Positions 1 to 10,200 of a DNA stretch of 44,734 bases are shown piece after piece. The DNA lies in NCBI GenBank assembly GCA_025456345.1, contig JALOKU010000018.1, positions 1 to 44,734 of the forward strand, given 5' to 3'. The stretch's first letter is position 1. Each line of letters opens with the position of its first letter. Under the pieces are notes generated by a model. That model was given only the letters and a program-made list of their open reading frames with translations, was not told where the DNA came from and searched no databases. The position numbers and the translations under genes were made by a program. The DNA comes from Vicinamibacterales bacterium (lineage in GTDB: Bacteria > Acidobacteriota > Vicinamibacteria > Vicinamibacterales > JAKQTR01).

Positions 1-531
1 GAGGGCTTGCTGCTGATGGACAGCGGCAAGACGGCCGAGTCGAAGGCCGCATTCGAACAGGCGCTGCGCCTTGACCCGCGCAGCGCGGCGGCCAAGTACG
101 CCCTCGCGTCGCTGTTGGAGAAGGAAGGACGTTCCCGGGAGGCCGACGACCTGCTGCTGGGCGCCCTGGCCGACGGGCTCGGAGATGGGCCGGAGAAGGT
201 CGAGGAGATCGCCGTCGCGGCCATGCGGCAGGGCGATGTCCCGCGAGCGTTGCGTCTGCTCGACGGCGTCGTCGCGCAGCGTCCGGGCGAGCCTCGCTTT
301 CGCATGACCCGGGGACGTGTCCGAATCCAGAGTCGCGACTGCCAGGGGGCCTTCGAGGACTTCGATGCCGCCCGCCTGGCCGCGCCGAGTTCTGCGGCGG
401 CGCACGGGCTCGCCGGGTCGGCCCTCATGTGCCTGGGCCGGCCGGCCGACGCGCGCCGCGCGTTCGAACAGTCGCTGGCGCTCGATCCGAACCAGCCCCG
501 ACTGCGCGAGCTCCTGTCGCGCGACCGCTGA
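1..531 (+). CDS. TPR-repeat protein, C-terminal part (cut by window edge)
   Basis: The frame is open from the first base, so the gene begins outside the window and only the last 177 or so codons are seen. The visible part is built of tetratricopeptide repeats of about 34 residues: signatures such as KAAFEQALRLDPRSAAAKYA near the start, a GDVPRALRLLDGVVAQRPGE repeat in the middle and RRAFEQSLALDPNQP at the end. TPR arrays form a helical scaffold for protein-protein contacts; the partner cannot be told from this piece. No catalytic domain or membrane segment is visible in the part present. It could be the tail of a larger enzyme, kinase or sulfotransferase-type protein, since acidobacterial genomes often append TPRs to other domains; that is inference. 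Confidence 0.8.
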   Translation, partial: EGLLLMDSGKTAESKAAFEQALRLDPRSAAAKYALASLLEKEGRSREADDLLLGALADGLGDGPEKVEEIAVAAMRQGDVPRALRLLDGVVAQRPGEPRFRMTRGRVRIQSRDCQGAFEDFDAARLAAPSSAAAHGLAGSALMCLGRPADARRAFEQSLALDPNQPRLRELLSRDR

Positions 532-968
532 ACGGACCCGTCGGCCCTGACCGCCTCAGCCAAGGCGTCGGCGAGTCCGCCGAAGCGCTTCACGCGCAGG
601 CGGAAGGGTCGGCCTCCATCCCGAATCCCGCCGGCCTCGCCGAAGTCCGGACAGATAGGGGGCAGACTCGACTGCCCGAGGCCAGGGAAGGTCAAGTCAG
701 ACCCATTGCTTGGAGTATTTGTCTGCCTCTGGACGCACTTCTGTCTGCGCGGAAGCCGGCTCTCTTACCGGGACTATCCAGCAAGCCATTACAAATCAGC
801 TACTTCTGGCGTCAACCCACGCGGATGAGCCCAACGCCACACGTGGATCACTTATTGCTCTCATCATATCCTCACAACCTCTCAAACCCTCGCGCCAAAG
901 CCCGCAACGCGCGGCGCGAGAGAAGTCAACTGCAGTCCTGAACCCTCCCGTTCAGTGGAGACACGACC
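532..968. other. 437-bp intergenic region with weak hairpin
   Basis: No convincing gene is seen between the TPR gene and the CHRD gene. At 660-677 there is a six-pair stem GGGCAG/CTGCCC with a six-base loop, not followed by a T run. At 695-703 the string AGTCAGACC resembles half of the palindromic repeat found at 12248 and 18013 and may be a decayed copy. The stretch from about 705 to 900 is less GC-rich than its surroundings, as expected for the promoter region of the downstream secreted protein, but I could not fix a -35/-10 pair. Confidence 0.4.
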
Positions 969-1580
969 ATGAATTCGACCCCCACGTCCCGTCTCCTGAT
1001 CGGCGCGCTTCTGCTGATCGCCGCCATGGCGCTGCCGGCTTCGACGGCGCAGGCGTCACCCATTACTTACAAAGCCCTCCTCAGCGGGGCCAGCGAGGAC
1101 CCGCCCAATGCCTCGACCGGATTCGGGCTCGCGTATGTGACGTTCGACGTGACCGCGCACACGCTGGAGGTCTACACGATGTTCGCCGACCTGATCGGGC
1201 CGACCACCGCGTCTCACATCCACGCCGCTACCGCGGTCGCCGGCGCCGGCACCGCTGCCGTGGCCACGCAAACGCCTTCTTTCGTAGGCTTTCCCCTGGG
1301 GGTGCGGTCCGGGACCTTTCTGAACACCTTCGACATGACGCTGGCGTCGAGTTACAGGGCCGCCTATCTCGCGGGGTTCGGTGGCTCTACCGCGCTAGCC
1401 GAAGCGGCACTGGCTCAGGCGGCAGCCGATGGCACCGCCTACCTGAACATTCACACATCCAGCTACCCGGGCGGCGAGATTCGCGGGTTTCTTGAACCGG
1501 TTCCAGAGCCGGCGTCGCTCATCCTGCTCGGAACCGGCATCGTCGGGCTCGGCGCGCGGCGCCTTCGCCGCCGCCGCTAG
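969..1580 (+). CDS. CHRD-domain secreted protein with PEP-CTERM anchor
   Basis: The 203-residue product has a Sec signal peptide (residues 1 to about 30, hydrophobic core LLIGALLLIAAMALPAS), a CHRD domain (about 31-175; the family carries the SHIHAA and YLNIHTSSYPGGEIRG motifs seen here), and a C-terminal PEP-CTERM signal: VPEPASLILLGTG, a short hydrophobic helix, then LRRRR. PEP-CTERM proteins are processed by exosortase and retained at the cell surface or in extracellular polymer; CHRD domains are beta-rich modules of unknown bacterial function. The ATG is preceded by GGAG about eight bases upstream. The gene stands alone and converges with the M24 peptidase gene, overlapping its 3' end by four bases. 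No exosortase gene lies in this window. Confidence 0.9.
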   Translation: MNSTPTSRLLIGALLLIAAMALPASTAQASPITYKALLSGASEDPPNASTGFGLAYVTFDVTAHTLEVYTMFADLIGPTTASHIHAATAVAGAGTAAVATQTPSFVGFPLGVRSGTFLNTFDMTLASSYRAAYLAGFGGSTALAEAALAQAAADGTAYLNIHTSSYPGGEIRGFLEPVPEPASLILLGTGIVGLGARRLRRRR

Positions 1581-2923
1581 CGCTTCTTGGCGAGCGCCTC
1601 GCGGACGAGCGCGAGCACCTCGTCGATTTCCTTCGGCACGCCCGAGGTGAGGATTTCGGGCCCCTTGTTGGTAATGAGCACCGTGTCCTCGATCCGCACG
1701 TGCAGCTGCTTCGACGCGTCCTCGATGATCGGCTCGACGGCGATCACCATGCCCGGCTGGAAGGGCAGGCTGCCGTCGCCGACATCGTGCACGCTCATGC
1801 CTACGAAGTGTCCGGCGCTGGACCCGCCTTCGAAGCCGTATTTCTTGTAGATGGCCTCGCCGATTGCGCGCGTCCCGGCGCGGGTGGCGCCCACCGTCAT
1901 CGCCGCGATGATGGCCTTCTGCGCCTCGAGGGCGCACACGTAGGCCTTCAACTGATCGGGCGTGAACCGGCCCGAGACGGGCCACGTGCGCGTGATGTCG
2001 ACGCCCAGGTAGTCGAGCGCGCCGCCGTAGTCCATCACCACCAGGTCGCCGTCCTGGTACTGGCGGCCGTTCGTCTGGTAGTGCCAGATATTGACGTTCG
2101 GTCCGGAGCCGACAATCGGCGGGAACGAGTTGCCCTGCACGCCGTTGCGGAACATCCAGTACGTGGCCTCGGCCTCGATTTCGTACTCGAAGCCGTTCTG
2201 GCGCGTCGCCAGGATCGCCCGGCGGATGGCCTCGGCGCTGATGCGCCCGTTGGCGCGAAGCACCTCGATCTCCCGCGCGCTCTTGATGGTGCGCATGCGG
2301 TCGACGAAGGGCGTGACGTCGGAGATCTGGAGGGCAGGGAAGTGCGCGCGGAAGTAGGCGGCGCGGCTCGCGTCCTCGGTGAGGTGCGTGCCGCCGACGT
2401 TCACCAGGCGGCGCGACAGGTCGGTCGCGTGCTCGCCGCGGTTGATGTCGGCCTCGTCGCCGGCCTGGAGCCGCAGCCACAGCTGCGGCTCGGCGGAGGT
2501 GGCGATGCGCGCGAGCACCGCCGGCAGTTCGGCGAGCGGCCGGATCGCCTCGAAGCCCCAGGGCTTGCCGCGCTCGGGATCGCTCAGCCAGTTCCTGCCG
2601 AGCGCCCGGATTTCGCGGGCCGTCTGCGGAGGCAGGTAGAGCGTGGCCGCCCCCGTGCCCGCGTCGAGCACCATCGCCGCATTCAGATCCTCGTTGCCGG
2701 TGAAATAGTAGAAATCGTTGTCCTGCCGGAAGCGGATCCCCGCCTGAGGCGCCGTGCGGCCGAACAGCACGACGGTCCCCTTGCCGAGGGCCTTCGCCAG
2801 CGCCGCCCGCCTGGCCGTGAACTCGGCTGGCGGATACCCCATCCGCTCCGCCCGCAGTCCCACCGCGAACCCCGCCGCCGCCAGCACCAAGCCGACCGCC
2901 GTCACTCGCCGCAGCATCTTCAC
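1577..2923 (-). CDS. Secreted M24 aminopeptidase P-like metallopeptidase
   Basis: The 448-residue protein matches Xaa-Pro aminopeptidases (pepP type): an N-terminal domain (about 30-200) followed by a pita-bread M24 catalytic domain (about 205-445). All five expected metal ligands can be placed: Asp298 (VVMDYGG), Asp309 (VDITRTWP), His372 (AGHFVGMSVHD), Glu397 (AVEPIIE) and Glu412 (RIEDTVLI). It should remove N-terminal residues preceding proline using two divalent metal ions. Unlike cytosolic PepP it begins with a signal peptide (LRRVTAVGLVLAAAGFAVG), so it is probably periplasmic. The GTG start is chosen because GGGGAGG lies five bases upstream. It may be co-transcribed with the RNase Z-like gene 76 bases upstream. 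Confidence 0.93.
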   Translation of the reverse strand: MKMLRRVTAVGLVLAAAGFAVGLRAERMGYPPAEFTARRAALAKALGKGTVVLFGRTAPQAGIRFRQDNDFYYFTGNEDLNAAMVLDAGTGAATLYLPPQTAREIRALGRNWLSDPERGKPWGFEAIRPLAELPAVLARIATSAEPQLWLRLQAGDEADINRGEHATDLSRRLVNVGGTHLTEDASRAAYFRAHFPALQISDVTPFVDRMRTIKSAREIEVLRANGRISAEAIRRAILATRQNGFEYEIEAEATYWMFRNGVQGNSFPPIVGSGPNVNIWHYQTNGRQYQDGDLVVMDYGGALDYLGVDITRTWPVSGRFTPDQLKAYVCALEAQKAIIAAMTVGATRAGTRAIGEAIYKKYGFEGGSSAGHFVGMSVHDVGDGSLPFQPGMVIAVEPIIEDASKQLHVRIEDTVLITNKGPEILTSGVPKEIDEVLALVREALAKKR

Positions 2924-2999
2924 CGCAACCTCCCCGGAAAAGAGATCTGACGAGGGGTCCGGCCCCGCCTTCGTGGAGGATTCTACCCCAGCGCCTGCC

Positions 3000-3854
3000 C
3001 TATCTCAGGTTGATCAGCCGCGCATCGTCGAGGAGCCAGCACTCGCCGGTGAAGGCGGACGCGGCGACCTGTGCGCGAAGCGCCGGGAGGGCGGCGCTGC
3101 GGTCGTAGCGGATCGAGAGGTGATGGAGCACGAGGCAGCCCACGCCCGCCGCCCGTCCCACCTCGATGGCCTCGGCCGTTGTGGCGTGGATGTCCCGCTT
3201 CCGGTCGCCGGCGTCGAGGAACGTCGCGTCGTGAACCAGAATGTCCGCGCCGTCAACCAGCGCCGGGTCAACGGGCATCGCGTCGCCTGAGTGCGCGAAG
3301 CGGACCTGCCGGTAGCCTTCCATCAGCGCGTCGCGGCCGCCCTGGCGCACCAGTTCCCGAATCTCGAGTTCGGACAGGCCCGAGTACTCCCGTCTCAGCC
3401 GGCGCCGCTCCTCGAGCACGGCGTACCCCATCGTCGGCTCGGATCCCCCGTGCGACGTCGCGAAGGCCTGCAGCACGCGCGTCTTCCCCAGCCGGACTTC
3501 GCCTCCGGCCCGAATCGGCACCCACGTCACGGGGAACGCCGTGGCGGACCACATCCGCGCCAGCAGTTCCCGCACGGCCAGCACCCCGTTGTTGCCCTCG
3601 GGAAACACCACGGTGAAGGGCTTGTCCTGCGCCCCTTTCGCGAACTTACGCGACGCGATGAACCCGGGCAGGCCGAGGACGTGGTCCGAGTGGCCGTGCG
3701 TGAGCGCCACCACCTCCGGCGCCCAGATCTTCTGTCCGAGGGCGAGCTGCAGGCCCTCGCCGGCGTCAATCAGGAGTTGAAACGGCTCGTGCCAGCACCA
3801 GTTGCTGAACATGGCGCGGGAGAAGCCGGTGATGTCGCGGGTCGGCGAGGCCAC
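3000..3854 (-). CDS. RNase Z-like metallo-beta-lactamase fold hydrolase
   Basis: The 284-residue protein has the metallo-beta-lactamase signature THGHSDH at residues 52-58, a further TSHGG motif, VHDATF and HATTAEA, and a final LHHLSIRY. This order is that of ribonuclease Z / ElaC-type hydrolases, which bind two zinc ions and cut the 3' trailer from tRNA precursors or hydrolyse other phosphoesters. The first beta strand usual in RNase Z (LGTG motif) is absent and the protein starts at a DITGFSRAMFS segment, a subtype common among bacterial MBL hydrolases, so the substrate is uncertain. The start is a GTG with no strong ribosome site. It lies nine bases after the symporter gene, so the two are probably one operon. 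Confidence 0.85.
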   Translation of the reverse strand: MASPTRDITGFSRAMFSNWCWHEPFQLLIDAGEGLQLALGQKIWAPEVVALTHGHSDHVLGLPGFIASRKFAKGAQDKPFTVVFPEGNNGVLAVRELLARMWSATAFPVTWVPIRAGGEVRLGKTRVLQAFATSHGGSEPTMGYAVLEERRRLRREYSGLSELEIRELVRQGGRDALMEGYRQVRFAHSGDAMPVDPALVDGADILVHDATFLDAGDRKRDIHATTAEAIEVGRAAGVGCLVLHHLSIRYDRSAALPALRAQVAASAFTGECWLLDDARLINLR

Positions 3855-3863
3855 GCGACTATG

Positions 3864-5216
3864 TTACCGGCCCGAGGGCCTGCTGAAGAACTCCCGCTGG
3901 AGTTTCAGGAGGAGAGGAATGGACATCAGCACCCCAATGAGGTTCGGGATGGCCATCAGCCCATTCAGAGTGTCCGCCACGTCCCAGACGAGGTGGAGCG
4001 AGCCGGTCGCGCCGAGATACACGAACACCAGCCACAGCAGCCGGTAGGGCAGCGCCGCCTTCGTCCCGAGCAGGTAGACGATGCCGGTTTCGCCGTAGTA
4101 GCTCCAGCCGATCAGCGTCGAGAACGCGAAGAGCAGCAGGCCGCCGGTCACGACGATGTCGCCGAAGGTGCCGGGCAGGCCGGTCTCGAAGGCCTTGGCC
4201 GAGAGCGCCGCCCCGGTGAGGCCGCTGCTCCAGGTGTCGGTCACGAGAATCACCAGCGCCGTTGTCGTGCAGATGAGAATCGTGTCGACGAACACCTCGA
4301 AGATGCCGTACATCCCCTGGCGCACGGGGTGGTCGGTGTCAGCGGCGGCATGCACCATCGGCGCGCTGCCCAGGCCGGCTTCGTTCGAGAACAGGCCCCG
4401 GGCGATGCCGTAGCGCATGGCCATCATGATGGTGCTGCCGGCGAACCCGCCGGCCGCGGCCGATCCGGTGAACGCGCCGTCCAGCACGAGGCCGATGGCG
4501 TGCGGCAGCCGGCCGGCGTACAGCACGAGCACGATCAGCCCGCCGCCCAGGTACAGGATCGCCATGAACGGCACGAGCCACTCGGTGACGCGCGCAATCG
4601 ACTTGATCCCGCCAAGAATCACAATGGCGGTCAGGATGACCAGCACGATTCCGGTTACGTTGGTCGCGACGCCGAAGGTGGCCCGCAGAGCGTCGGCCAC
4701 CGAGTTGGCTTGCACCATGTTCCCGATGCCGAAGGCGGCCACCGACGTCAGCAGCGCGAACACGGCGCCGAGCCACGGCAGGCCGAGGCCCTTCTTCAGC
4801 ACGTACATCGCCCCGCCGCGCATCGTGCCGGAGTCGTCAGGCTCGCGGTAGTGCAACGCCACCACGATCTCGGCGTACTTGGTGGCCATGCCGAACAGGC
4901 CCGAGAGCCACAGCCAGAACACCGAACCTGGCCCGCCGATGGAGATAGCCGTCGCCACGCCGGCGATGTTGCCGACGCCAACCGTGGATGCGAGCGCGGT
5001 GGCCACGGCCTGGAACGGCCTGACGCTGCCGACGCCGCCGCCGCGCTGGGTGATCTTGCCCAGCACCTCGCGCAGCGCGAACCCGAGCCGCCGCACCTGC
5101 ACGACGCCGGTCAGGATGGTCAGCAGCAGGCCGGTTCCCATCAGGAGCAGGATCATCGGCCAGCCCCAGACGTACCCGTTCACGACAGCATTCAGGCGTT
5201 GAATCGTGTCAATCAT
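3864..5216 (-). CDS. Sodium:alanine symporter (AGCS family)
   Basis: This 450-residue polytopic membrane protein belongs to the alanine/glycine:cation symporter family (AgcS/DagA), which imports small neutral amino acids with sodium. Family signatures are plain: FQAVATALASTVGVGNIAGV near residues 70-90, GGPGSVFWLW followed by GMATKYAEIVVALHYRE, MRGGAMYVL, and SNEAGLGSAPMVHAAADTDH in the middle. About ten to eleven hydrophobic helices are visible and length is normal for the family. The ATG has no strong Shine-Dalgarno. The nine-base gap to the RNase Z-like gene suggests co-transcription, but there is no evident functional link. Confidence 0.95.
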   Translation of the reverse strand: MIDTIQRLNAVVNGYVWGWPMILLLMGTGLLLTILTGVVQVRRLGFALREVLGKITQRGGGVGSVRPFQAVATALASTVGVGNIAGVATAISIGGPGSVFWLWLSGLFGMATKYAEIVVALHYREPDDSGTMRGGAMYVLKKGLGLPWLGAVFALLTSVAAFGIGNMVQANSVADALRATFGVATNVTGIVLVILTAIVILGGIKSIARVTEWLVPFMAILYLGGGLIVLVLYAGRLPHAIGLVLDGAFTGSAAAGGFAGSTIMMAMRYGIARGLFSNEAGLGSAPMVHAAADTDHPVRQGMYGIFEVFVDTILICTTTALVILVTDTWSSGLTGAALSAKAFETGLPGTFGDIVVTGGLLLFAFSTLIGWSYYGETGIVYLLGTKAALPYRLLWLVFVYLGATGSLHLVWDVADTLNGLMAIPNLIGVLMSIPLLLKLQREFFSRPSGR

Positions 5217-5267
5217 GGTGTATCCGCTCGAGTGTATCCCACCCGCGGCGATTCCCTCCGTGCCCCG

Positions 5268-5921
5268 CTACTTCAGCCAGGTTTCCGCAAATGCCAGGAA
5301 GGCGCTGCTGCTCTGGCGCGAACCACGCATGCGGGGCGTGGCGTGGCCCGCCGCCCGTTGTCCGTTGATCACCACATCCGCCGCCCGAGCGGGGATGAAC
5401 GTCGACAGGATGGTGTAGGGATTGTGCGGCACGCCCGCGCGGCTCTCGATCACGAAGGGCTCGTAGAAATCCCGCCACACCAGCTCCACCGTGGCGTCCG
5501 CCGCGCGGATGGTCTCCTTCCACGCGGTGATGGTGTCGCCGCCGCGCTCGAAGCGCGCCGCCTTCACAGGGAACGGCTTCTCGCCGTACGCCTTGTCGAA
5601 GGCCGTCATCAGCTTCAGGGCCACGTAGTCGGCGAGCGGCTCGTTGTCGGTGTACGCCACTCTGACGTCGTCGGGCGTCGGGCCGTCGCCCGCGATGTCG
5701 CTCGTGACGAAGCACACGTGCCCGGCCCCCGCGGGGCTCTGGACGACGCGCCAGAAGCTGACGCTGGTGGCCGGCGGGGCGCCGTCCTTCACGACGAGAC
5801 GGATGCCGGGGTTCTCCCCGATGACGGCCACGGTGCCGTCTTTCACGTCCGACGGCGTCTGGGCCGCCGCGGGCACGACGAGGCCAAGCGCGAGCATCAC
5901 GGCGGGAATCGATCGGGACAT
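5268..5921 (-). CDS. Secreted protein of unknown function
   Basis: The 217-residue product starts with a clear signal peptide (MSRSIPAVMLALGLVVPAAA, cleavage after AAAQ). The frame is open another 28 codons upstream, but the ATG at 5921 is chosen because GGAGG lies five to six bases before it and the signal peptide starts there. The mature part is predicted to be a mixed alpha/beta globular domain with aromatic-rich strands (VSFWRVVQ, VELVWRDFYEPFVIESR); it has one cysteine and no known catalytic motif. I do not recognise the family. It is 51 bases upstream of the symporter gene on the same strand and may be the first gene of that unit. Divergent from the phospholipase D-like gene. Confidence 0.75.
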   Translation of the reverse strand: MSRSIPAVMLALGLVVPAAAQTPSDVKDGTVAVIGENPGIRLVVKDGAPPATSVSFWRVVQSPAGAGHVCFVTSDIAGDGPTPDDVRVAYTDNEPLADYVALKLMTAFDKAYGEKPFPVKAARFERGGDTITAWKETIRAADATVELVWRDFYEPFVIESRAGVPHNPYTILSTFIPARAADVVINGQRAAGHATPRMRGSRQSSSAFLAFAETWLK

Positions 5922-6053
5922 GGGTTCCTCCAGGGCCGGCAGGCCGCCAACCGCGCGATCATACGCCAGCCTGCCTGAATGGGAACCGCCTGACCCGATG
6001 TACACTTACCGTCTGCGGCCGCCCGTGGCGGTCATCCGTGCACTGACCGCCCC

Positions 6054-7214
6054 ATGAGACTTATCGTCGACAGCCCCGCGTTCATGGCCCAGCTCGAGCA
6101 GGATCTGGCCTCCGCGAGCCGCTCGGTTCACGTGCAGGTGATGTCGTTCGAAGGCGACGAGGCGGGGAAGCGCTTTGCCTCGCTGCTGCTGGGCCGGAAG
6201 GACCTCGCGCGGACGCTTATCATCGACCAGTACTCGCTCTTCCACATCAGCGACCGCTTCCTCGTGCACCCGAAGAATGCGCTGAACCGCGACCTCTGGC
6301 ATGAACGGCGCGAGACCCTGCGCGTGGCCCGGCAGTTGTCCGACGACGGCGTGACGGTGCACTGGACGAATCCGGTGGGCATCCTGTTTCTCGAGTTCAT
6401 CTCGCGCAATCACAAGAAGGCGGTGGTCGTCGACGACCGCATCGTGTACCTGGGCGGCATCAACGTCTGCGATCACAACTTCGCGTGGCGCGACGTCATG
6501 CTTCGCATCGAGGACGAGCGCGTCGGGGCGTTCATGAGCCACGACATCCGCGCCACGCTGCGCGGCGAGAACCTGTCGAGCCGGGGCGACTTCGGGGACC
6601 TCGAGATCGCGCTGCTCGACGGCGAGTCGAACCTGCGGCTGAACGAGCCGGTCCTGCAGCTCATCCGCGAGGCCCGCGCGTCGATCGTGGTCCAGAGCGC
6701 CTACCTCACGTTCCCGTTCTTCGACTACCTCGCCGACGCCGCCGGCCGGGGCGTGCCGGTCACGCTCGTGACGCCGAGAGACAACAACAAGCCCCGGATG
6801 TCGGCCTACGCCCAGTGGGCCGCCGCGCGGGCCGGCGTCGCGGTGCGGCTCTACGACGGCCGCATGAGCCACATCAAGGCGATGCTGGTGGACGATGAGG
6901 CGCTGGTCGTGGGGTCGTCGAATTTCGACTACCTGAGCTTCCATACCCAACAGGAAGTGCTGGCGATTGTCCGTGACCGCGAGGTCATCGCCCAGTACAG
7001 GCGGGACGTGCTCGAGCCCGACCTCGCGCGCAGCGTGGCCCCCTCGGGCGCCTACTCGAGCGTCTTGCAGGCGTTGTCGGAGCGGTCGCTCCGCGGCGCG
7101 GGCCGCGTGGCCGTGCCGGTGAGCCGATGGCTGAGGCGGCGGCGAGCCGGCCGCGGGCGCGCAGCCACGGGCACGCCGGCTCAGGCCGAGTCGGGCCTCA
7201 CTGAACTGGAATAG
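6054..7214 (+). CDS. Phospholipase D-fold (cardiolipin synthase-like) enzyme
   Basis: The 386-residue protein has two complete HKD motifs, HxKxxxxD at His120/Lys122/Asp127 (NHKKAVVVDD) and at His273/Lys275/Asp280 (SHIKAMLVDD), each followed by the expected glycine/serine segment (LGGIN and VGSSNFD). This is the PLD superfamily, whose members make or break phosphodiesters through a phospho-histidine; the layout is closest to bacterial cardiolipin synthases, which join two phosphatidyl groups. There is no N-terminal transmembrane pair of the classical ClsA type, so it resembles the shorter ClsB/ClsC-like group or a general PLD. The arginine-rich C-terminus (RWLRRRRAGRGRA) could contact membrane lipid. 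It overlaps the convergent activase gene by 17 bases. Confidence 0.9.
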   Translation: MRLIVDSPAFMAQLEQDLASASRSVHVQVMSFEGDEAGKRFASLLLGRKDLARTLIIDQYSLFHISDRFLVHPKNALNRDLWHERRETLRVARQLSDDGVTVHWTNPVGILFLEFISRNHKKAVVVDDRIVYLGGINVCDHNFAWRDVMLRIEDERVGAFMSHDIRATLRGENLSSRGDFGDLEIALLDGESNLRLNEPVLQLIREARASIVVQSAYLTFPFFDYLADAAGRGVPVTLVTPRDNNKPRMSAYAQWAAARAGVAVRLYDGRMSHIKAMLVDDEALVVGSSNFDYLSFHTQQEVLAIVRDREVIAQYRRDVLEPDLARSVAPSGAYSSVLQALSERSLRGAGRVAVPVSRWLRRRRAGRGRAATGTPAQAESGLTELE

Positions 7215-10200
7215 CCCGGCCGGCGTCCGCGTTCAGCGCGGTTCGCAGGTACACCTCGAGGCTGCGGTTCTGACTGCCGGTGCCGTCGTAGAACAGGTTC
7301 ACGATCGGCATCCCCGTCTCGGCGCTCACCTGGCGAAAGAGCGCCGTGGTGATGGTGCCGGGCATGCAGCTGAAGGGCGCCACGTTCACCACCATGGCCG
7401 CCTTCTGCTTCACGAACTCGATCGCGCGGCCCACCGTGATGATCGCCTCCCCGCCGATGCTGTCCGGTAGCTTCGTCATCGCTGACGCCAGGATGTCGTC
7501 CAGGCCGGGCTCGTGCCGATCGTCGAGCAGCGGGCCGGCCGCGCCGTAGAGCTTCCGCTCCCAGTGGCGCAGCCAGTGCCACTTCACCCAGCCCTGGACG
7601 AGCTGCGTCGAGAACTTCTGATCGAGGTTCTGGCGCAGGTTCCACAACGACGAGGTGAAGAGCACCCACTCGGCCAGCGGCGCCATCCACGCCTCGGCGC
7701 CCAGCTTCTCGATCGAGCGCACCACGTGCTCGTTCGCGAACACGTTGTTGCGGACGTAGACCTCGCCGACGATGCCCACCAGCGGCCTCCTCGGGCCGTT
7801 CGTCACCGGCACCGAGGCGATGCGGCCGACCGATACGCCAACGGCCTTCGCGAGATCGCCGTCCGCTTCGAACACCGAAGCGAGGTGCGCCATCTCCTGC
7901 TCGAGACGGTAGTTGGTCTCGCCTTCCTCGATCTCGTAGGGCCGGACCTTGCAGCCGGCCTTCATGAGGATGTCCCCGACGAGGATGGCCTTGAAGATCT
8001 GGCGCCTGATCGGCTCGTCCAGGCCCGCGTAGCCCATGTAGCTGGACGGCGCCAGAATCGGCACGTCGGGGAAGCCTTCGCGGTCCAGAATCTGCCGGTG
8101 CAGCGTGACGTACTGACCGAACCGGCAGGGGCCCTGTGCCGACGCCATGAAGTAGGCGTGCTGCAGGCCCGGGGGCGACGACCGCATGGCCGCGAGCAGG
8201 CTGCCGATGGTGAGGGCCGTGGGCAGGCATTCGGAGCCGCGCGTGACCGACCGGCCGAGCTCGAAGGTCTGCTCGGTTTCCGGCGGAAGCGCCCTGGCGT
8301 CGAACCCGGCGCCCCGCATCGCCGCCGCCGCGAGTTCGGTGCCGTACGGATGCATGTCGGGAATCCAGAGGCGCCGGCCGTTGGTGCCCGCGGGAGGCGC
8401 CACGAACGGCCGCCGCGCGGGATTGCTCTTGCGGGGGCGGCGCAGCACGTCGACAAACGCCTCGATGCGCGTCATGTAGCCCGTGTCCGACCCGTGCTCG
8501 TCGAGCTCCAACGCGAGATAGGGCTTGTTGCCCATGATCTCCGACGCGTACGTCAGCAGGAAACTGTCGGGCCCGCAGCTGAAGTTGGTGAAGTACACCG
8601 CGTCGAGCATGTCGTTGGTCGCGACATCCTCGAGGGCGGCCAGGATCTGCTGGCCGTAGCCCCAGTACGTGTTCCTGTACCGCTCGCCGAGGCGCGCGAG
8701 ATCCAGCGTGAGGAAGTCGATCGGAAGGACCGTCCGCCCCTGCTCGGCGAGTTTCTCCGGCAGGTCCAGGTTCAGCCCGCTGTCGTAGATGTTGTACGAG
8801 CGCCCGACGATCACCAGGAGCTTCTCGCCGCCGGCGCGGGCCTCCTCGATGGCCGCGGCGCCCTCGTCGCGAAGGCGCTGCTCGAACTCCCGCTGCACCG
8901 CGTACGCGTCGCGCCAGGCGTCTTCGATCTGGCGGGGTGAGCGGTCCAGCGCCGGCCCGAATTCCGACGCGAGGCGCTTCAGCAGCGTCCGCTCCTCCAG
9001 GCGCAGGTCGATGATCGGCGAGAGCAGCCTCGCGCTTTCCATGGCGTTCAGCGCGAGCGCGGCGCGGGCGTACGACGGCGAGGCCTGGACGTAGGGGCAG
9101 AACGTCGACGTCGTGACGTGCTCGGTGGGCACCTCGTTCTTCATCTCCGGCAGGAAGACGAAGTCCACGCCTGCTTTCGCGGCGAGCAGCGCGACGTGGC
9201 CCAGGAACCCCTTCGCCGGGAAGCAGAACTCCGCGCCGCTCATCCGCCCGCCGAGATCGCGGATCTCCTGCGTCGTGCCGCCCGAGAGCAATATCTGGTA
9301 CCCCAGTCGGTTGAAGAACCGCCGCCACAGCGGGAGGTACGTGTAGATGCTCAGTGCCTGCGGGATGCCGACCACCGGCGCGTGCTCCGGCACCTCGATG
9401 CCGCGCCCGGCCTCGAGCCAGAGCTTCCTGCGCCGCCGCAGCAGGCGGCTGTGGGGCGTCAGGCGCATCTTCCGCTCGCCCGGCTCGCGCCCGCACATGT
9501 AGCCCCACGACGGCCCTTCTTCGCCGTCGATGTGCGTGTGCGTGATCGCGCAGTGGTTCTGGCACAGCTCGCACGTGTCCTTCGACAGCGCGATCTCGCG
9601 CCGGTCGAGGTCGAGGCCGCGGAAGCCGCTGACGGCCCGCCCCTGCTCCTGCATCACGCGGCGCGTGAGCAGCGCCACGCCGTACGCTCCCATCACGTGG
9701 CAGTACGGCGAGACGACGATTTCGACGCCGAGCAGCCGCTCGAAGGCCGCCACCAGCGCCGGGTTCCGCGCCGTGGCGCCCTGGAAGAAAATCTTGTTGC
9801 GGCTGCGGTACCGGTTGCCGACCACCTTGTTCAGGTAGTTCTTCACCACCGACACCATCACCGCCGCGAACGCTTCCTGCGGCGTCGAGCCGGTGCGGAT
9901 GAGCTGGGCGAGATCCTGCTCCATGAACACCGTGCAGCGATCCGTGGCGCGCGGCGGCTGCAGCCCCAGCACGGCCGGCCCCGCTTCGGCGACCTTGTAG
10001 CCGAGCTTGAGCGCCTGCTCCTCGACAAACGACCCCGTGCCGGCCGCGCACACGTAGTTCATGTTCGCGTCGCGGATGTGGCCGTCGACCACGTGCATGT
10101 ACTTGGCGTCCTGCCCGCCGATCTCGAAAATCGTGTCGATGGAAGGGTCGACGTGCATGGCGCCGGCCACGTGCGCGGAGATCTCGTTGATGATGGCGTC

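Noticed and set aside
695-703. AGTCAGACC string as a third copy of the family 1 repeat
   Set aside because: Only half the palindrome is present and neighbouring bases do not match; noted as a possible decayed copy but not counted.
3291-5978. Very long open frame on the plus strand opposite the symporter and RNase Z genes
   Set aside because: It runs antisense to two genes with clear family motifs; its composition (Arg, His, Gln, Glu-rich, no fold-like pattern) is that of a GC-rich shadow frame.
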